Positions 1 through 8,146 of a stretch of 64,000 nt of DNA are shown here, one piece after another. Below the pieces are notes generated by a model. That model saw only the letters and a list, made by a program, of their open reading frames with translations. It was not told the origin of the DNA and did no database searches. Source of the stretch: Paraburkholderia sp. HP33-1 (GTDB lineage Bacteria; Pseudomonadota; Gammaproteobacteria; Burkholderiales; Burkholderiaceae). Position 1 is the first letter of the stretch; every line of letters begins with the position of its first letter. The position numbers were made by a program, and so were the translations under genes. The DNA is taken from positions 1,178,001 to 1,242,000 of the forward strand of contig NZ_JAJEJR010000001.1 in assembly GCF_021390595.1 (NCBI RefSeq), read 5' to 3'.

Positions 1-681
1 CCACGCTTCCTCGCCGGTCTTCGTCATGATGTAGTCCGCGCCGATCGCGGCGAGCGCCTGCTCGATCAGCTTGCGCGCGAAGCCGGAGTCGTCGGCGGCG
101 AGGATCTTCGCGCCGCGGGGAATGCCGAGCGCTTCGCCGACCGAGGCTGGATCGACGCTCGGATGCTGCGACGGAAACACGTCGCGCAACACCTGCTCGA
201 CGTCGATCACCTGCGCGAGCCGCGAGTCACCGGTATTGCCGTCGATGCGCGCGATGCTCGTGACCAGCTGGCCGCCCGCCGAGCCCTCGGCCGACATCAC
301 CTGGTTCCATTCGAGCCGCACGATCTCGTCGACTTCCTCGACCGCGAAGGCCTGCGTCGAACGCGCGAACTCGGTGACGAGCAGGATGTTCAGGCCGCGC
401 GTCGGCTCGCAGCCCATCAGCCGCGGCAGGTCGATCACGGGGATGATCTGCCCGCGAATGTCGACCGCTCCCATCACGAACGGCGACGATCCGGCGATCG
501 GCGTGACGCTCGGCATCGTCGAGATTTCGCGCACCTTGAACACGTTGATCCCATACAGCTCATGCGCGTCGCTGCCCGGCACGCAACCGAGACGGTATAG
601 CAGCAGTTCGAACTTGTTGGAGCTCGTCAGATTGCTGCGTTCGGTGTTGCGGTCGTGATTGGCGCGGTGATCGTCTGCCAT
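1..681 (-). CDS. cheV: CheV chemotaxis coupling protein (3' end outside window)
   Basis: Reading the minus strand from the ATG at 681 gives an open frame of 227 codons that runs off the left edge. The first ~165 residues form a CheW-like domain (LYGINVFKVREI, GAVDIRGQIIPVIDLP, NILLVTEF). The start of a response-regulator receiver domain follows (KILAADDSGFARKLIEQAL, with the acidic DD pair); its phospho-acceptor Asp lies outside the window. CheV proteins couple chemoreceptors to the CheA kinase and tune adaptation through receiver phosphorylation. A sigma-28 promoter lies ~58 bases upstream, fitting flagellar/chemotaxis regulation. CheW alone is ruled out by the receiver segment. Confidence 0.92.
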   Translation of the reverse strand, partial: MADDHRANHDRNTERSNLTSSNKFELLLYRLGCVPGSDAHELYGINVFKVREISTMPSVTPIAGSSPFVMGAVDIRGQIIPVIDLPRLMGCEPTRGLNILLVTEFARSTQAFAVEEVDEIVRLEWNQVMSAEGSAGGQLVTSIARIDGNTGDSRLAQVIDVEQVLRDVFPSQHPSVDPASVGEALGIPRGAKILAADDSGFARKLIEQALAAIGADYIMTKTGEEAW

Positions 682-1041
682 TGGAATCGTTCCCCAGGGT
701 TACGGTGCTGACCGGTGCCAGGCGGCGCCTGTCTCTGGTTATCGGCGGCGATGGCAAAAAATTCAGCACTGCGTGGCGGTTTGAGCGACGCGCGTGGTTC
801 ATCCGCATACGGCAAAAGAATGCGAATTCATATGAGGGTTACCTAACGTTACAGAAGCGACAGCAGCGTTTCACCTGCCCGGCGACGTCGCTCCTAGAAT
901 CGGTAGCGACAAAAGCGTGGCGCCGCGCTGGGCTCGCAAGCCGCCCGCAGGGTTTTGCCTCGCACGCTTCGTTCGCGGCGCACACGTATCCGTCGTTTCG
1001 CTTTCACCTGCTTTCACCGGCATTCACCTCAAGGAGAACGT
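682..1041. other. Intergenic region between cheV and the DUF4142 gene
   Basis: Divergent promoter region. It holds the sigma-28 promoter of cheV and a short AT-rich patch near 825-860 with GGTTACCTAACGTTAC. I see no credible gene. The downstream gene has a strong AAGGAG site at 1031-1036. Confidence 0.6.
739..765 (-). promoter_or_regulatory. sigma-28 (FliA) promoter of cheV
   Basis: On the minus strand a TGAATTTT element (758-765) is followed by an 11-base spacer and a perfect GCCGATAA (739-746). The enterobacterial FliA consensus is TAAAGTTT-N11-GCCGATAA, so the -10 matches 8 of 8 and the -35 matches 6 of 8 with exact spacing. Transcription would begin near 732 and read into cheV. Confidence 0.8.
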
Positions 1042-1608
1042 ATGATCCGCCTGCCTTCCGTCCCGCTCGCCCGCATCGCTGCCGCTGCCTGCTTTGGTGG
1101 TCTTCTGACGGCCGCCTCGGTGGCCAGCGCGCAGAGCGCCGCGCCCGCGGACAAGGACCGCCTGCATGCGGCCGACCAGACTTTCATCGCGGATGGCACG
1201 CAAGCAGTCGCGACGCAGCGCGACGCCGCGCGTATCGCTACCGCGCGCTCGACGGACCGCGAAGTGAAGGCCTTTGCCGAACGCGTGTCGAGCGACGACG
1301 CGAAGATCACCGACACCTTGCGCGCCGCGAGTCCGCGTGGCGTCGACGTGCCGAAGAACGATCCCGATGCCGCCGTGCTCGCGAGCATCAACAACTTGCG
1401 CGGCGCGGACTTCGACAAGAGGTACATCGAGGAGGTCGCGCTCGCGGGTGAACAGAAAGCGCTATCCGCGTTTCAGGCGGAAATCGCATCCGGCCGCGAC
1501 GAGAAGTTGAAGGACGCCGCGAAACAGGCGCTGCCGACGATCCAGCAGCACTATGCGATGGCGGAGGAACTCGCGAAGCGCAAGCATCTGTCCGTGGCCG
1601 CGCAATAA
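1042..1608 (+). CDS. DUF4142 family periplasmic protein
   Basis: This 188-residue protein begins at the ATG behind AAGGAGAACGT; a longer in-frame reading from 955 lacks such a site. Residues 1-30 form a Sec signal peptide (hydrophobic AAACFGGLLTAASVA, then a SAQS cleavage area). The rest is an all-helical DUF4142 domain: the opening DQTFIADGTQAVATQRDAA, a central VKAFAERVSSDDAKITDTL, and the closing ALPTIQQHYAMAEEL. Members resemble ferritin-like four-helix bundles and are often stress-linked, but no biochemical role is established. Neighbours give no functional clue. Confidence 0.85.
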   Translation: MIRLPSVPLARIAAAACFGGLLTAASVASAQSAAPADKDRLHAADQTFIADGTQAVATQRDAARIATARSTDREVKAFAERVSSDDAKITDTLRAASPRGVDVPKNDPDAAVLASINNLRGADFDKRYIEEVALAGEQKALSAFQAEIASGRDEKLKDAAKQALPTIQQHYAMAEELAKRKHLSVAAQ

Positions 1609-1718
1609 GCGGGCATCACGCCGCAACGCGGCAGCGGCGGTACTGCGGATGAGGGCTTTTCGGCGATAATCGGGCGCTTCTTCCGACGATTCTTCGCGCC
1701 TTCGATTCCAGGTACCGC

Positions 1719-3458
1719 ATGAGCAAGCCAGTCAGTCTGCCGCAACAGTTGGACCATCTGCTTCGACAAGCCGTCGCGCTTCAGCAGAACGGCGCGCTCG
1801 TCGAAGCGGAGGAACTCTATCGCGAGATTCTCGAACTGAAGCCGAAGCATGGCGACGCGTTGCGCTGGCTCGGCGAATTGGCGCTGCAAACGGGCCGTCT
1901 GCAGGAAGGCGTCGATCTGCTGAAGAAGACGCTCGCGCTCAACCCGAAACAGCCGGCTGTGCATTCGAATCTCGCCTATGCGCTGAACGCGTTGCAGCGT
2001 CATGACGAAGCGCTCGCCTGTGCCGAGCGTGCGCTCGTGATGCAGCCGAAATTCGCCGATGCGTTGAATAATCGCGGTAACGCGTTGGCGGTGTTGAACC
2101 GTCTGCCCGATGCGCTCGCGAGCTACGAGCGCGCGCTGTCGCTTGCGCCGGAGTTCGCGGCGGCGTGGAACAATCGCGCGTGCGTGCTGCGCGATCTCGG
2201 CCGTTATGCCGATGCACTCGACAGCTGCGACCAGGCGCTCGCATTGCAGCCGAATTATCCGGATGCGTGGAGCAATCGCGGCAACGTGCTCGGTGATCTG
2301 AACCAGCCACACGAAGCGCAGCGCTGCTACCAACGCGCGCTGGAACTCGCGCCTGCATTCGTCGATGCATGGAACAACCTCGGTCTCGCGCAGATCGATC
2401 TGAATCAGCGCGAAGAGGCGTTGTCGAGCTATGAGCATGCGCTTGCGCTGAATCCCGCATCGGCCGAAGCGCACTGGAACCAGGCGCTGTGCCTGCTGCA
2501 GATGGGGCGCTTCGATACCGGCTGGCGCGAATACGAATGGCGCTGGGAGCGCAGCCGCATCAAGGCCGGCCAGCGCGGGTTCGCGCAGCCGCTGTGGCTC
2601 GGCGATTTTCCGCTCGACGGCAAAACGATCCTGCTGCATGCGGAGCAGGGCCTCGGCGACACGCTGCAGTTCTGCCGCTATGCGTCGCGCGTCGCCGGGC
2701 TCGGCGCGAAGGTCGTGCTCGAAGTGCCGGGCGCGTTGTTGCGGCTTCTGTCGACGCTCGATGGTGTAGATCAGTTGGTCGAAGCGGGGCAGCCGTTGCC
2801 GCCATTCGATTGTCATTGCCCGCTGCTGAGCTTGCCGCTTGCGTTCAACACGAACGAAGCGAGCATTCCGGCCGCCACGCCGTATCTCTTTGCGCAGCCC
2901 GCAGCGGTGAACGAATGGCGCGAACGTATCGAACGGGACGGCAACACCAACCCGGGTGACAACGCAATCAGGCCACTGAAAGTCGGCCTCGTCTGGGCCG
3001 GCGAGAACCGCGCGCATGTCGCGGAGCTGCGCAAGATCGACGCGCGCCGCTCGCTCGTGTTCGAGCAACTCGCGCCGCTCCTCGACGTGCCGAACGTACG
3101 CTTCTTCAGTGTGCAGAAGGGCGCGGCCGCGCCGCAACTCGCCGAAAGCGCCCACCGTGAACGTGTCGCCGATTACACGGACCTGCTGCACGATTTCGCC
3201 GATACCGCTGCGCTCGTCGCCAGTCTCGATCTGGTGATTTCGGTCGATACCTCCACCGCGCATCTGGCCGGCGCGCTCGACAAACCCGTCTGGATCCTGA
3301 ACCGCTTCGACACCTGCTGGCGCTGGCTGCTCGAACGCAGCGACACGCCGTGGTATCGGTCCGCGCGTCTGTTCCGCCAACCGGCGCTCGGTGATTGGGA
3401 CAGCGTGATCGACGCCGTGCGCGACGCATTGGCCGAGCTGAGCGCATCGCCTTCGTAA
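1719..3458 (+). CDS. TPR protein with C-terminal glycosyltransferase-like domain
   Basis: The protein has 579 residues. Residues ~5-285 are a run of tetratricopeptide repeats with the typical spacing (DALRWLGELALQTG, AVHSNLAYALNALQRHDEAL, AWNNRACVLRDLGRYADAL, AWSNRGNVLGDLNQPHEAQ, AWNNLGLAQIDLNQREEAL). Residues ~310-570 form a GT-B-like domain related to ADP-heptose/family 9 transferases (GLGDTLQFCRYASRVAGLGAKV; DLVISVDTSTAHLAGALDKPVWI). Such proteins are thought to modify proteins or envelope glycans; substrate and donor cannot be told here. The start is the ATG at 1719 with a modest AGG upstream. It appears to be a single transcription unit. Confidence 0.85.
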   Translation: MSKPVSLPQQLDHLLRQAVALQQNGALVEAEELYREILELKPKHGDALRWLGELALQTGRLQEGVDLLKKTLALNPKQPAVHSNLAYALNALQRHDEALACAERALVMQPKFADALNNRGNALAVLNRLPDALASYERALSLAPEFAAAWNNRACVLRDLGRYADALDSCDQALALQPNYPDAWSNRGNVLGDLNQPHEAQRCYQRALELAPAFVDAWNNLGLAQIDLNQREEALSSYEHALALNPASAEAHWNQALCLLQMGRFDTGWREYEWRWERSRIKAGQRGFAQPLWLGDFPLDGKTILLHAEQGLGDTLQFCRYASRVAGLGAKVVLEVPGALLRLLSTLDGVDQLVEAGQPLPPFDCHCPLLSLPLAFNTNEASIPAATPYLFAQPAAVNEWRERIERDGNTNPGDNAIRPLKVGLVWAGENRAHVAELRKIDARRSLVFEQLAPLLDVPNVRFFSVQKGAAAPQLAESAHRERVADYTDLLHDFADTAALVASLDLVISVDTSTAHLAGALDKPVWILNRFDTCWRWLLERSDTPWYRSARLFRQPALGDWDSVIDAVRDALAELSASPS

Positions 3459-3525
3459 CGCGTTTTTGCCGACGCGCGTAGACTGAATCCCCGTTCATCG
3501 ACGGCAATGCCACGGAGATTCTGCA

Positions 3526-4551
3526 ATGGAATACAGACATCTGGGTGCTTCGGGTTTCAAGGTGCCGGTACTGAGTTTCGGCACCGGTACGTTCGGCGGC
3601 AAAGGTGAATTTTTTCAGGCGTGGGGTGCGACCGATGTCGCCGAAGCGCGGCGTCTGATCGACATCTGCTTCGACGCGGGCGTCACGATGTTCGACACCG
3701 CCGATGTCTATTCGAAGGGCGCGTCCGAGTCGGTGCTAGGCGAGGCGCTGAAGGGCAAGCGCGACAAGGCGATCCTTTCGACGAAGGCGACCTTCCGTTT
3801 CGACGACGATCCGAACGGCGTCGGCTCGTCGCGCGTCCATCTGATCCAGACGGTCGATGCGGCGCTCAAGCGTCTGCAGACCGATTACATCGACCTGTTC
3901 CAGTTGCACGGCTTCGACGCGAAAACGCCGATTGCCGAAGTGCTGTCCACGCTCGACGACCTCGTGCGCGCGGGCAAGATCCGCTATATCGGCGTGTCGA
4001 ATTTCTCCGGCTGGCATCTGATGAAGTCGCTCGACATCGCGGACCGCTACGGCTATCCGCGCTATGTCGCGAATCAGACTTACTACTCATTGGTCGGCCG
4101 CGATTACGAGTGGGAGCTGATGCCGCTCGGCGTCGACCAGGGCGTCGGCGCGGTGGTGTGGAGTCCGCTCGGGTGGGGGCGCCTCACCGGCAAGATCAAG
4201 CGCGGCCAGCCGTTGCCGGAAACGAGCCGTCTGCACAAGACCGCCGACATGGGGCCGCCGGTGCCGGAAGATTATCTGTTCCGCGTGCTCGACGCGCTCG
4301 ACGAAGTCTCCGCCGAAACTGGCAAGACCGTGCCGCAGATCGCGCTGAACTGGCTGCTGCAACGGCCCACCGTCGCCACGGTGCTGATCGGCGCGCGCAA
4401 CGAGGAGCAACTGCGGCAGAACCTCGGCGCGGTCGGCTGGAATCTGACGCCCGAGCAGGTCGCGAAGCTCGACGCGGCGAGCGCCGTGCGGCCCGCGTAT
4501 CCGTACTGGCATCAGGAAGGCTTCGGGGAGCGCAATCCGAAGGTGGTTTGA
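3526..4551 (+). CDS. Aldo/keto reductase
   Basis: This 341-residue TIM-barrel NADP(H)-dependent oxidoreductase keeps the full catalytic tetrad: Asp57 and Tyr62 in FDTADVYSKG, Lys87 in LSTKATF and His128 in LFQLHGFD. The C-terminal NADP-binding segment reads TVLIGARNEEQLRQNLGAVGW. Length and motifs fit the AKR subgroup related to YghZ/Kv-beta-like enzymes. These reduce aldehydes or ketones to alcohols; the natural substrate cannot be inferred. It converges on the SDR gene downstream with a 52-base gap and no clear terminator. Confidence 0.9.
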   Translation: MEYRHLGASGFKVPVLSFGTGTFGGKGEFFQAWGATDVAEARRLIDICFDAGVTMFDTADVYSKGASESVLGEALKGKRDKAILSTKATFRFDDDPNGVGSSRVHLIQTVDAALKRLQTDYIDLFQLHGFDAKTPIAEVLSTLDDLVRAGKIRYIGVSNFSGWHLMKSLDIADRYGYPRYVANQTYYSLVGRDYEWELMPLGVDQGVGAVVWSPLGWGRLTGKIKRGQPLPETSRLHKTADMGPPVPEDYLFRVLDALDEVSAETGKTVPQIALNWLLQRPTVATVLIGARNEEQLRQNLGAVGWNLTPEQVAKLDAASAVRPAYPYWHQEGFGERNPKVV

Positions 4552-4603
4552 GCGACGTGCCGCGGTGGTCCGGCGTGGCGGCACGCTGGACCACCGCATG
4601 CCA

Positions 4604-5347
4604 TCAAGCCAGGCCGCCGTTGGCCCGCAGCACCTGCCCATTGACCCAGCCCGCATCGGGGCCGACGAGAAACGCGACTACGCCCGCCACATCTTCCGGC
4701 TCGCCGAGGCGTTGCAGCGGCGGCATCTTCGCGAATGTCTCGATCTGCTCGTCGGTCTTGCCTTCGAGGAACAGCGCGGTCGCGATGGGTCCCGGCGCGA
4801 CCGAATTCACCGTGATGTTGCGCCCGCGCAGCTCCTTCGCGAACACGCGCGTGAACGCTTCGACGGCCGCCTTGGTCGCCGTGTAGACGCCGTAGCCGGG
4901 CAGGTTCAGCGCGAGCACGCTGGTCGAGAAATTGACGATGCGCCCGCCGTCGCTGAGGCGCGCGGCCGCTTCGCGCAGCGTGTTGAAGGTGCCGCGCACG
5001 TTGATGTCGAAGGTCTGGTCGTAGAGTGCGTCGGACGTGTCGGCGAGCGGCGTGGGCTTCATCACGCCCGCGTTGTTGACGAGCACGTCGGCCTTGCCGA
5101 GTTCGCGTTCGGTGATCTCGAACAGGCGGCGCACGTCGGCGGGCTTCGACACGTCGGCTTGCACCGCGACCGCCTTGCCGCCGGCTTCGCGGATCGCGGC
5201 GACGAGCGCGTCGGCTTCGCCCGCGCTCGATGCGTAGTTGACGGCGACCGCGTAGCCGTCCTTCGCGAGCCGCTGTGCGATGGCCGTGCCGATGCCGCGC
5301 GCTGCGCCCGTCACGATGGCGACTTTCGATGATTGGTTCGTGTTCAT
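4604..5347 (-). CDS. SDR family oxidoreductase (classical 3-oxoacyl reductase-like)
   Basis: The 247-residue Rossmann-fold protein starts at the ATG at 5347, which has AAGGAAA 7 bases upstream. A longer frame to 5404 would overlap the promoter region and is not preferred. Motifs are TGAARGIG for cofactor binding, NNAG, the catalytic Tyr-Lys pair in YTATKAA, and a closing PEDVAGVVAFLVGPDAGWVNGQVLRANGG. It is a classical SDR resembling FabG/glucose dehydrogenase types; the substrate is unknown. It is divergent from a LysR gene 118 bases away, which probably controls it. Confidence 0.9.
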   Translation of the reverse strand: MNTNQSSKVAIVTGAARGIGTAIAQRLAKDGYAVAVNYASSAGEADALVAAIREAGGKAVAVQADVSKPADVRRLFEITERELGKADVLVNNAGVMKPTPLADTSDALYDQTFDINVRGTFNTLREAAARLSDGGRIVNFSTSVLALNLPGYGVYTATKAAVEAFTRVFAKELRGRNITVNSVAPGPIATALFLEGKTDEQIETFAKMPPLQRLGEPEDVAGVVAFLVGPDAGWVNGQVLRANGGLA

Positions 5348-5465
5348 GATTCGTTTCCTTACAGAGGGTGTTGGATCGGTGAGGTGAATCATGACCACTT
5401 TCAACGCTGAGATAATCAGTTTAGACTCGCCATCATCATTCCATTCGGTTTAACAATCCGTCGAT

Positions 5466-6356
5466 ATGGACCGATTCGAGGAAATGCGCGTATTCGTGCG
5501 GATCGCTGAGCGTCAGAGCTTCACGCGTGCCGCCGAGGATTTGCAGATCCCGCGCGCAACCGTCACCAACATGATGAAGCGCCTGGAAGAGCGACTCGGC
5601 GCGCGCCTGCTCGAACGGACGACGCGCACGGTGCGGCTCACACCCGACGGCGACGCGCACTACCAGCGCTGCGTGCGGTTGATTGCCGATCTAGAGGAGG
5701 CCGAGGGGGCATTTTCCAATCTCGCGCCGAAGGGGCTGCTGCGCGTGAACGTGCAGGGCACGCTCGCGCGGCATTTCGTGGTGCCGGCGCTGCCCGCGTT
5801 TCTCGCGCGCTTTCCGGACATCGAGCTGATGATCGGCGAGGACGACCGGCTCGTCGACCTCGTGCGCGAGGGCATCGATTGCGTGCTGCGCGCGGGCGTG
5901 TTGCAGGATTCGTCGATGGTCGGGCGGCGCGTCGCGGAGTTGCAGCAGGTCACGGTCGCGAGTCCCGCGTATCTCGCCGCGTATGGGGAGCCGGCCGATC
6001 CTGCCGCGTTGTCGACGCATCGCGCGGTCAACTACGTGTCGAGCGCGACCGGCAAGCCGGTGCCGCTCGAATTCCGCGTCGACGGGCGCGATATCGCGCT
6101 CGTGCTGCCGTCCGCGGTGTCGGTCAGCGGCGCCGATCTGTACGCCGGCGCGGCCATCGCCGGGCTCGGCATCGTGCAGGTGCCGCGCTACCGCGTCGAC
6201 GGCGAGCTGGCGACGGGGCGGCTGCGGGTCATTCTCGCGGACTATCCGCCGCCGTCGATGCCGGTGTCGGTGCTGTATCCGCAGAACCGGCAGTTGTCGT
6301 CGCGGGTGCGGGTGTTCGCGCAGTGGCTGCGGGAGATTTTCGAGGCGGTGAGTTGA
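5466..6356 (+). CDS. LysR family transcriptional regulator
   Basis: The 296-residue protein has an N-terminal winged helix-turn-helix (MDRFEEMRVFVRIAERQSFTRAAEDLQ, then PRATVTNMMKRLEERLGARLLERTTR). A substrate-binding-like effector domain follows from about residue 90 (GLLRVNVQGTLARHFVVPALPAFLARFPDIEL). It sits head to head with the SDR gene, the usual arrangement in which a LysR protein regulates its divergent neighbour and itself. The inducer is unknown. Confidence 0.92.
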   Translation: MDRFEEMRVFVRIAERQSFTRAAEDLQIPRATVTNMMKRLEERLGARLLERTTRTVRLTPDGDAHYQRCVRLIADLEEAEGAFSNLAPKGLLRVNVQGTLARHFVVPALPAFLARFPDIELMIGEDDRLVDLVREGIDCVLRAGVLQDSSMVGRRVAELQQVTVASPAYLAAYGEPADPAALSTHRAVNYVSSATGKPVPLEFRVDGRDIALVLPSAVSVSGADLYAGAAIAGLGIVQVPRYRVDGELATGRLRVILADYPPPSMPVSVLYPQNRQLSSRVRVFAQWLREIFEAVS

Positions 6357-6452
6357 GGGAGCGACAACGCGCGCCACATAACGCCATCCTCAAGCGCGCA
6401 GAAAGCCACCCGTTATAGAGGGTGGACGCACAGAACGACGGGGGATCTGATC

Positions 6453-7955
6453 ATGAATCGTTTTCGTTCGCTGGGTTTGGTGACTGGCGCGGCGCAGCTC
6501 GCCAGCGCCGACATCCTCAGCCGGATGAGCACAGCGTCGCGCGGGTCAGGCGCGGCGCGCCCCTTCGATCTGATTCTCGAACCGCGCTCGTGGCACGGGC
6601 CGGCCGCGCCCACCGCGACGGATGCCCAATTCAAGATCCACGTGTTCGACACGATGCGCGGGTTCGAAAAACGCGGTGTCGACGCGATCGTTTTGCCGTG
6701 CTTTCTGAGCCATACCTTCATCGACGAACTCTCGGCCAACCTGACCGTGCCGGTCGCCAACATCATGACGGCGCTGTCCGGGCACGTGCAGCACACCTAT
6801 GCGTCGGCGCGGCGCATCGGCGTGCTGACGTCGGCGGCGATTCGCGCGTCCGGCCTGTTCGAACGCTATTTCGAAGCCGGCCGGTTCGACGTGCGCTATC
6901 CGCGCGACGACAGCGGCTTTGATTGTGTGACGAGCGCCGTCTATGGCGACGAAGGCATCCGTCATGGGCGCCTGTACGGCCGGTCCGTCGAGCTGCTGCG
7001 CGCAGCCTGCGCGGATCTGGTCGCGCAGGGCGTCGACCTGATCGTGCCGGGGCTCGCGGAGATCGGCCTCGTGCTGCACGGGCTTGGGCGCGTCGAGGTG
7101 CCGCTCGTCGATGCGAATCAGGTGTACGCGCGCTATGTCGCCGCGGCGCAGTACACGCAGCCGGAGCGGGTGTTCCGCCTCGGTGTGGTGGGCGGCATCG
7201 GGCCGGCCGCGACCGTCGATTTCATCGGCAAGGTCGTTCGCAACACGCCGGCCGTGCGCGATCAGGACCATCTCAGGATTATCGTCGAACAGAATCCGCA
7301 GATCCCGGATCGCACCGCGGCACTGCTCGGCCGCGGCGACGACCCGACGCTCGCGCTGTACGCGGCGTGCAGGACGCTCGAGGACGGCGGCGCGGATCTG
7401 ATCGCGATTCCGTGCAATACCGCGCATGCGTTCGTCGAGCGGATCCAGCCTGCGCTGCGCGTGCCGATCGTCAATATGCCCGGCTGTACCGCCGATTATT
7501 TGCGGGAGACCTTTCCGGGCCTGCGCGAAGTCGGCGTGCTGGGCACCTCGGGCACGCTCGCGAGTCGCGTCTACGAACAGGCGCTCGACGCGCGCGGCTT
7601 CGTGCAGATCGCGCCGTCCGCGGCCGCGCAGGCGCGTTTGATGAACGCGATCTACGGGCCCTACGGTGCGAAGGCCGGGCATACGTCGGGCGAATGCTGC
7701 GACGACCTCGCGGCGGCCGTCGACGATCTGCTCGCGCAGGGCGTGCAGGTCATCGTGCTCGCGTGCACCGAGCTGCCGTTGCTGTTGCGCGAGCCGGTGC
7801 TCGCGTGTCCGGGCGGGCGGGTAGTGCGGCTCGTCGATCCGACCGAGGTGCTGGCGAGGCGTTGCGTCGCGTATGCGCTCGGCGACAGTGCTGCGCGCGA
7901 GTCCGCGACGCCGGCGGCGGGTTGCGCCTCGCCGATGCAAAGCGCGCTCGGCTAG
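6453..7955 (+). CDS. Fused double aspartate/glutamate racemase-family protein
   Basis: The protein has 500 residues against ~230-250 for a normal Asp/Glu racemase, and consists of two racemase domains in tandem. The C-terminal half (from ~residue 240, RLGVVGGIGPAATVDF) has both catalytic cysteines, Cys321 in PCNTAH and Cys438 in LACTELPLLL. The N-terminal half has one, Cys83 in VLPCFLSHTF; the second position is VPGLAEIG (residues ~199-206), without cysteine. The C-terminal half could therefore be a cofactor-independent racemase, while the N-terminal half may be regulatory or structural. The exact amino acid cannot be decided. No obvious operon partner is nearby. Confidence 0.85.
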   Translation: MNRFRSLGLVTGAAQLASADILSRMSTASRGSGAARPFDLILEPRSWHGPAAPTATDAQFKIHVFDTMRGFEKRGVDAIVLPCFLSHTFIDELSANLTVPVANIMTALSGHVQHTYASARRIGVLTSAAIRASGLFERYFEAGRFDVRYPRDDSGFDCVTSAVYGDEGIRHGRLYGRSVELLRAACADLVAQGVDLIVPGLAEIGLVLHGLGRVEVPLVDANQVYARYVAAAQYTQPERVFRLGVVGGIGPAATVDFIGKVVRNTPAVRDQDHLRIIVEQNPQIPDRTAALLGRGDDPTLALYAACRTLEDGGADLIAIPCNTAHAFVERIQPALRVPIVNMPGCTADYLRETFPGLREVGVLGTSGTLASRVYEQALDARGFVQIAPSAAAQARLMNAIYGPYGAKAGHTSGECCDDLAAAVDDLLAQGVQVIVLACTELPLLLREPVLACPGGRVVRLVDPTEVLARRCVAYALGDSAARESATPAAGCASPMQSALG

Positions 7956-8036
7956 CGAGGCGCCGTCATCGCGGCTCAGCGATGCCCAGGATCCCCGACG
8001 ATAGAGGCGCCAAGCGCTCCTGCGCCTGTCATGGAA

Positions 8037-8056
8037 AACTGTATAAACATACAGTA
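8037..8056 (+). promoter_or_regulatory. LexA (SOS) box overlapping the uvrA promoter
   Basis: CTGTATAAACATACAG at 8039-8054 is an exact CTGT-N8-ACAG LexA site with an AT-rich core, flanked by AA and TA. A TATAGT -10 hexamer (8055-8060) abuts it, with a weak TGGAAA -35 seventeen bases upstream, so repressor would block polymerase. It lies ~90 bases before the uvrA start. Confidence 0.88.
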
Positions 8057-8146
8057 TAGTATCCCCCTACAGCCAGGCTTCCGGGCGCCCCTCGCGCCGT
8101 CCCGGCTGCACCGAACTTGCGCGGTCGCGAGAGCCGGCCGTGAGAG

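Noticed and set aside
71..658. Plus-strand open frames across the left edge
   Set aside because: They are antisense to cheV, whose CheW motifs read clearly on the minus strand.
1551..3380. 609-codon minus-strand frame
   Set aside because: It is antisense to the TPR protein and has the Arg-rich, motif-free composition of a GC-driven shadow.
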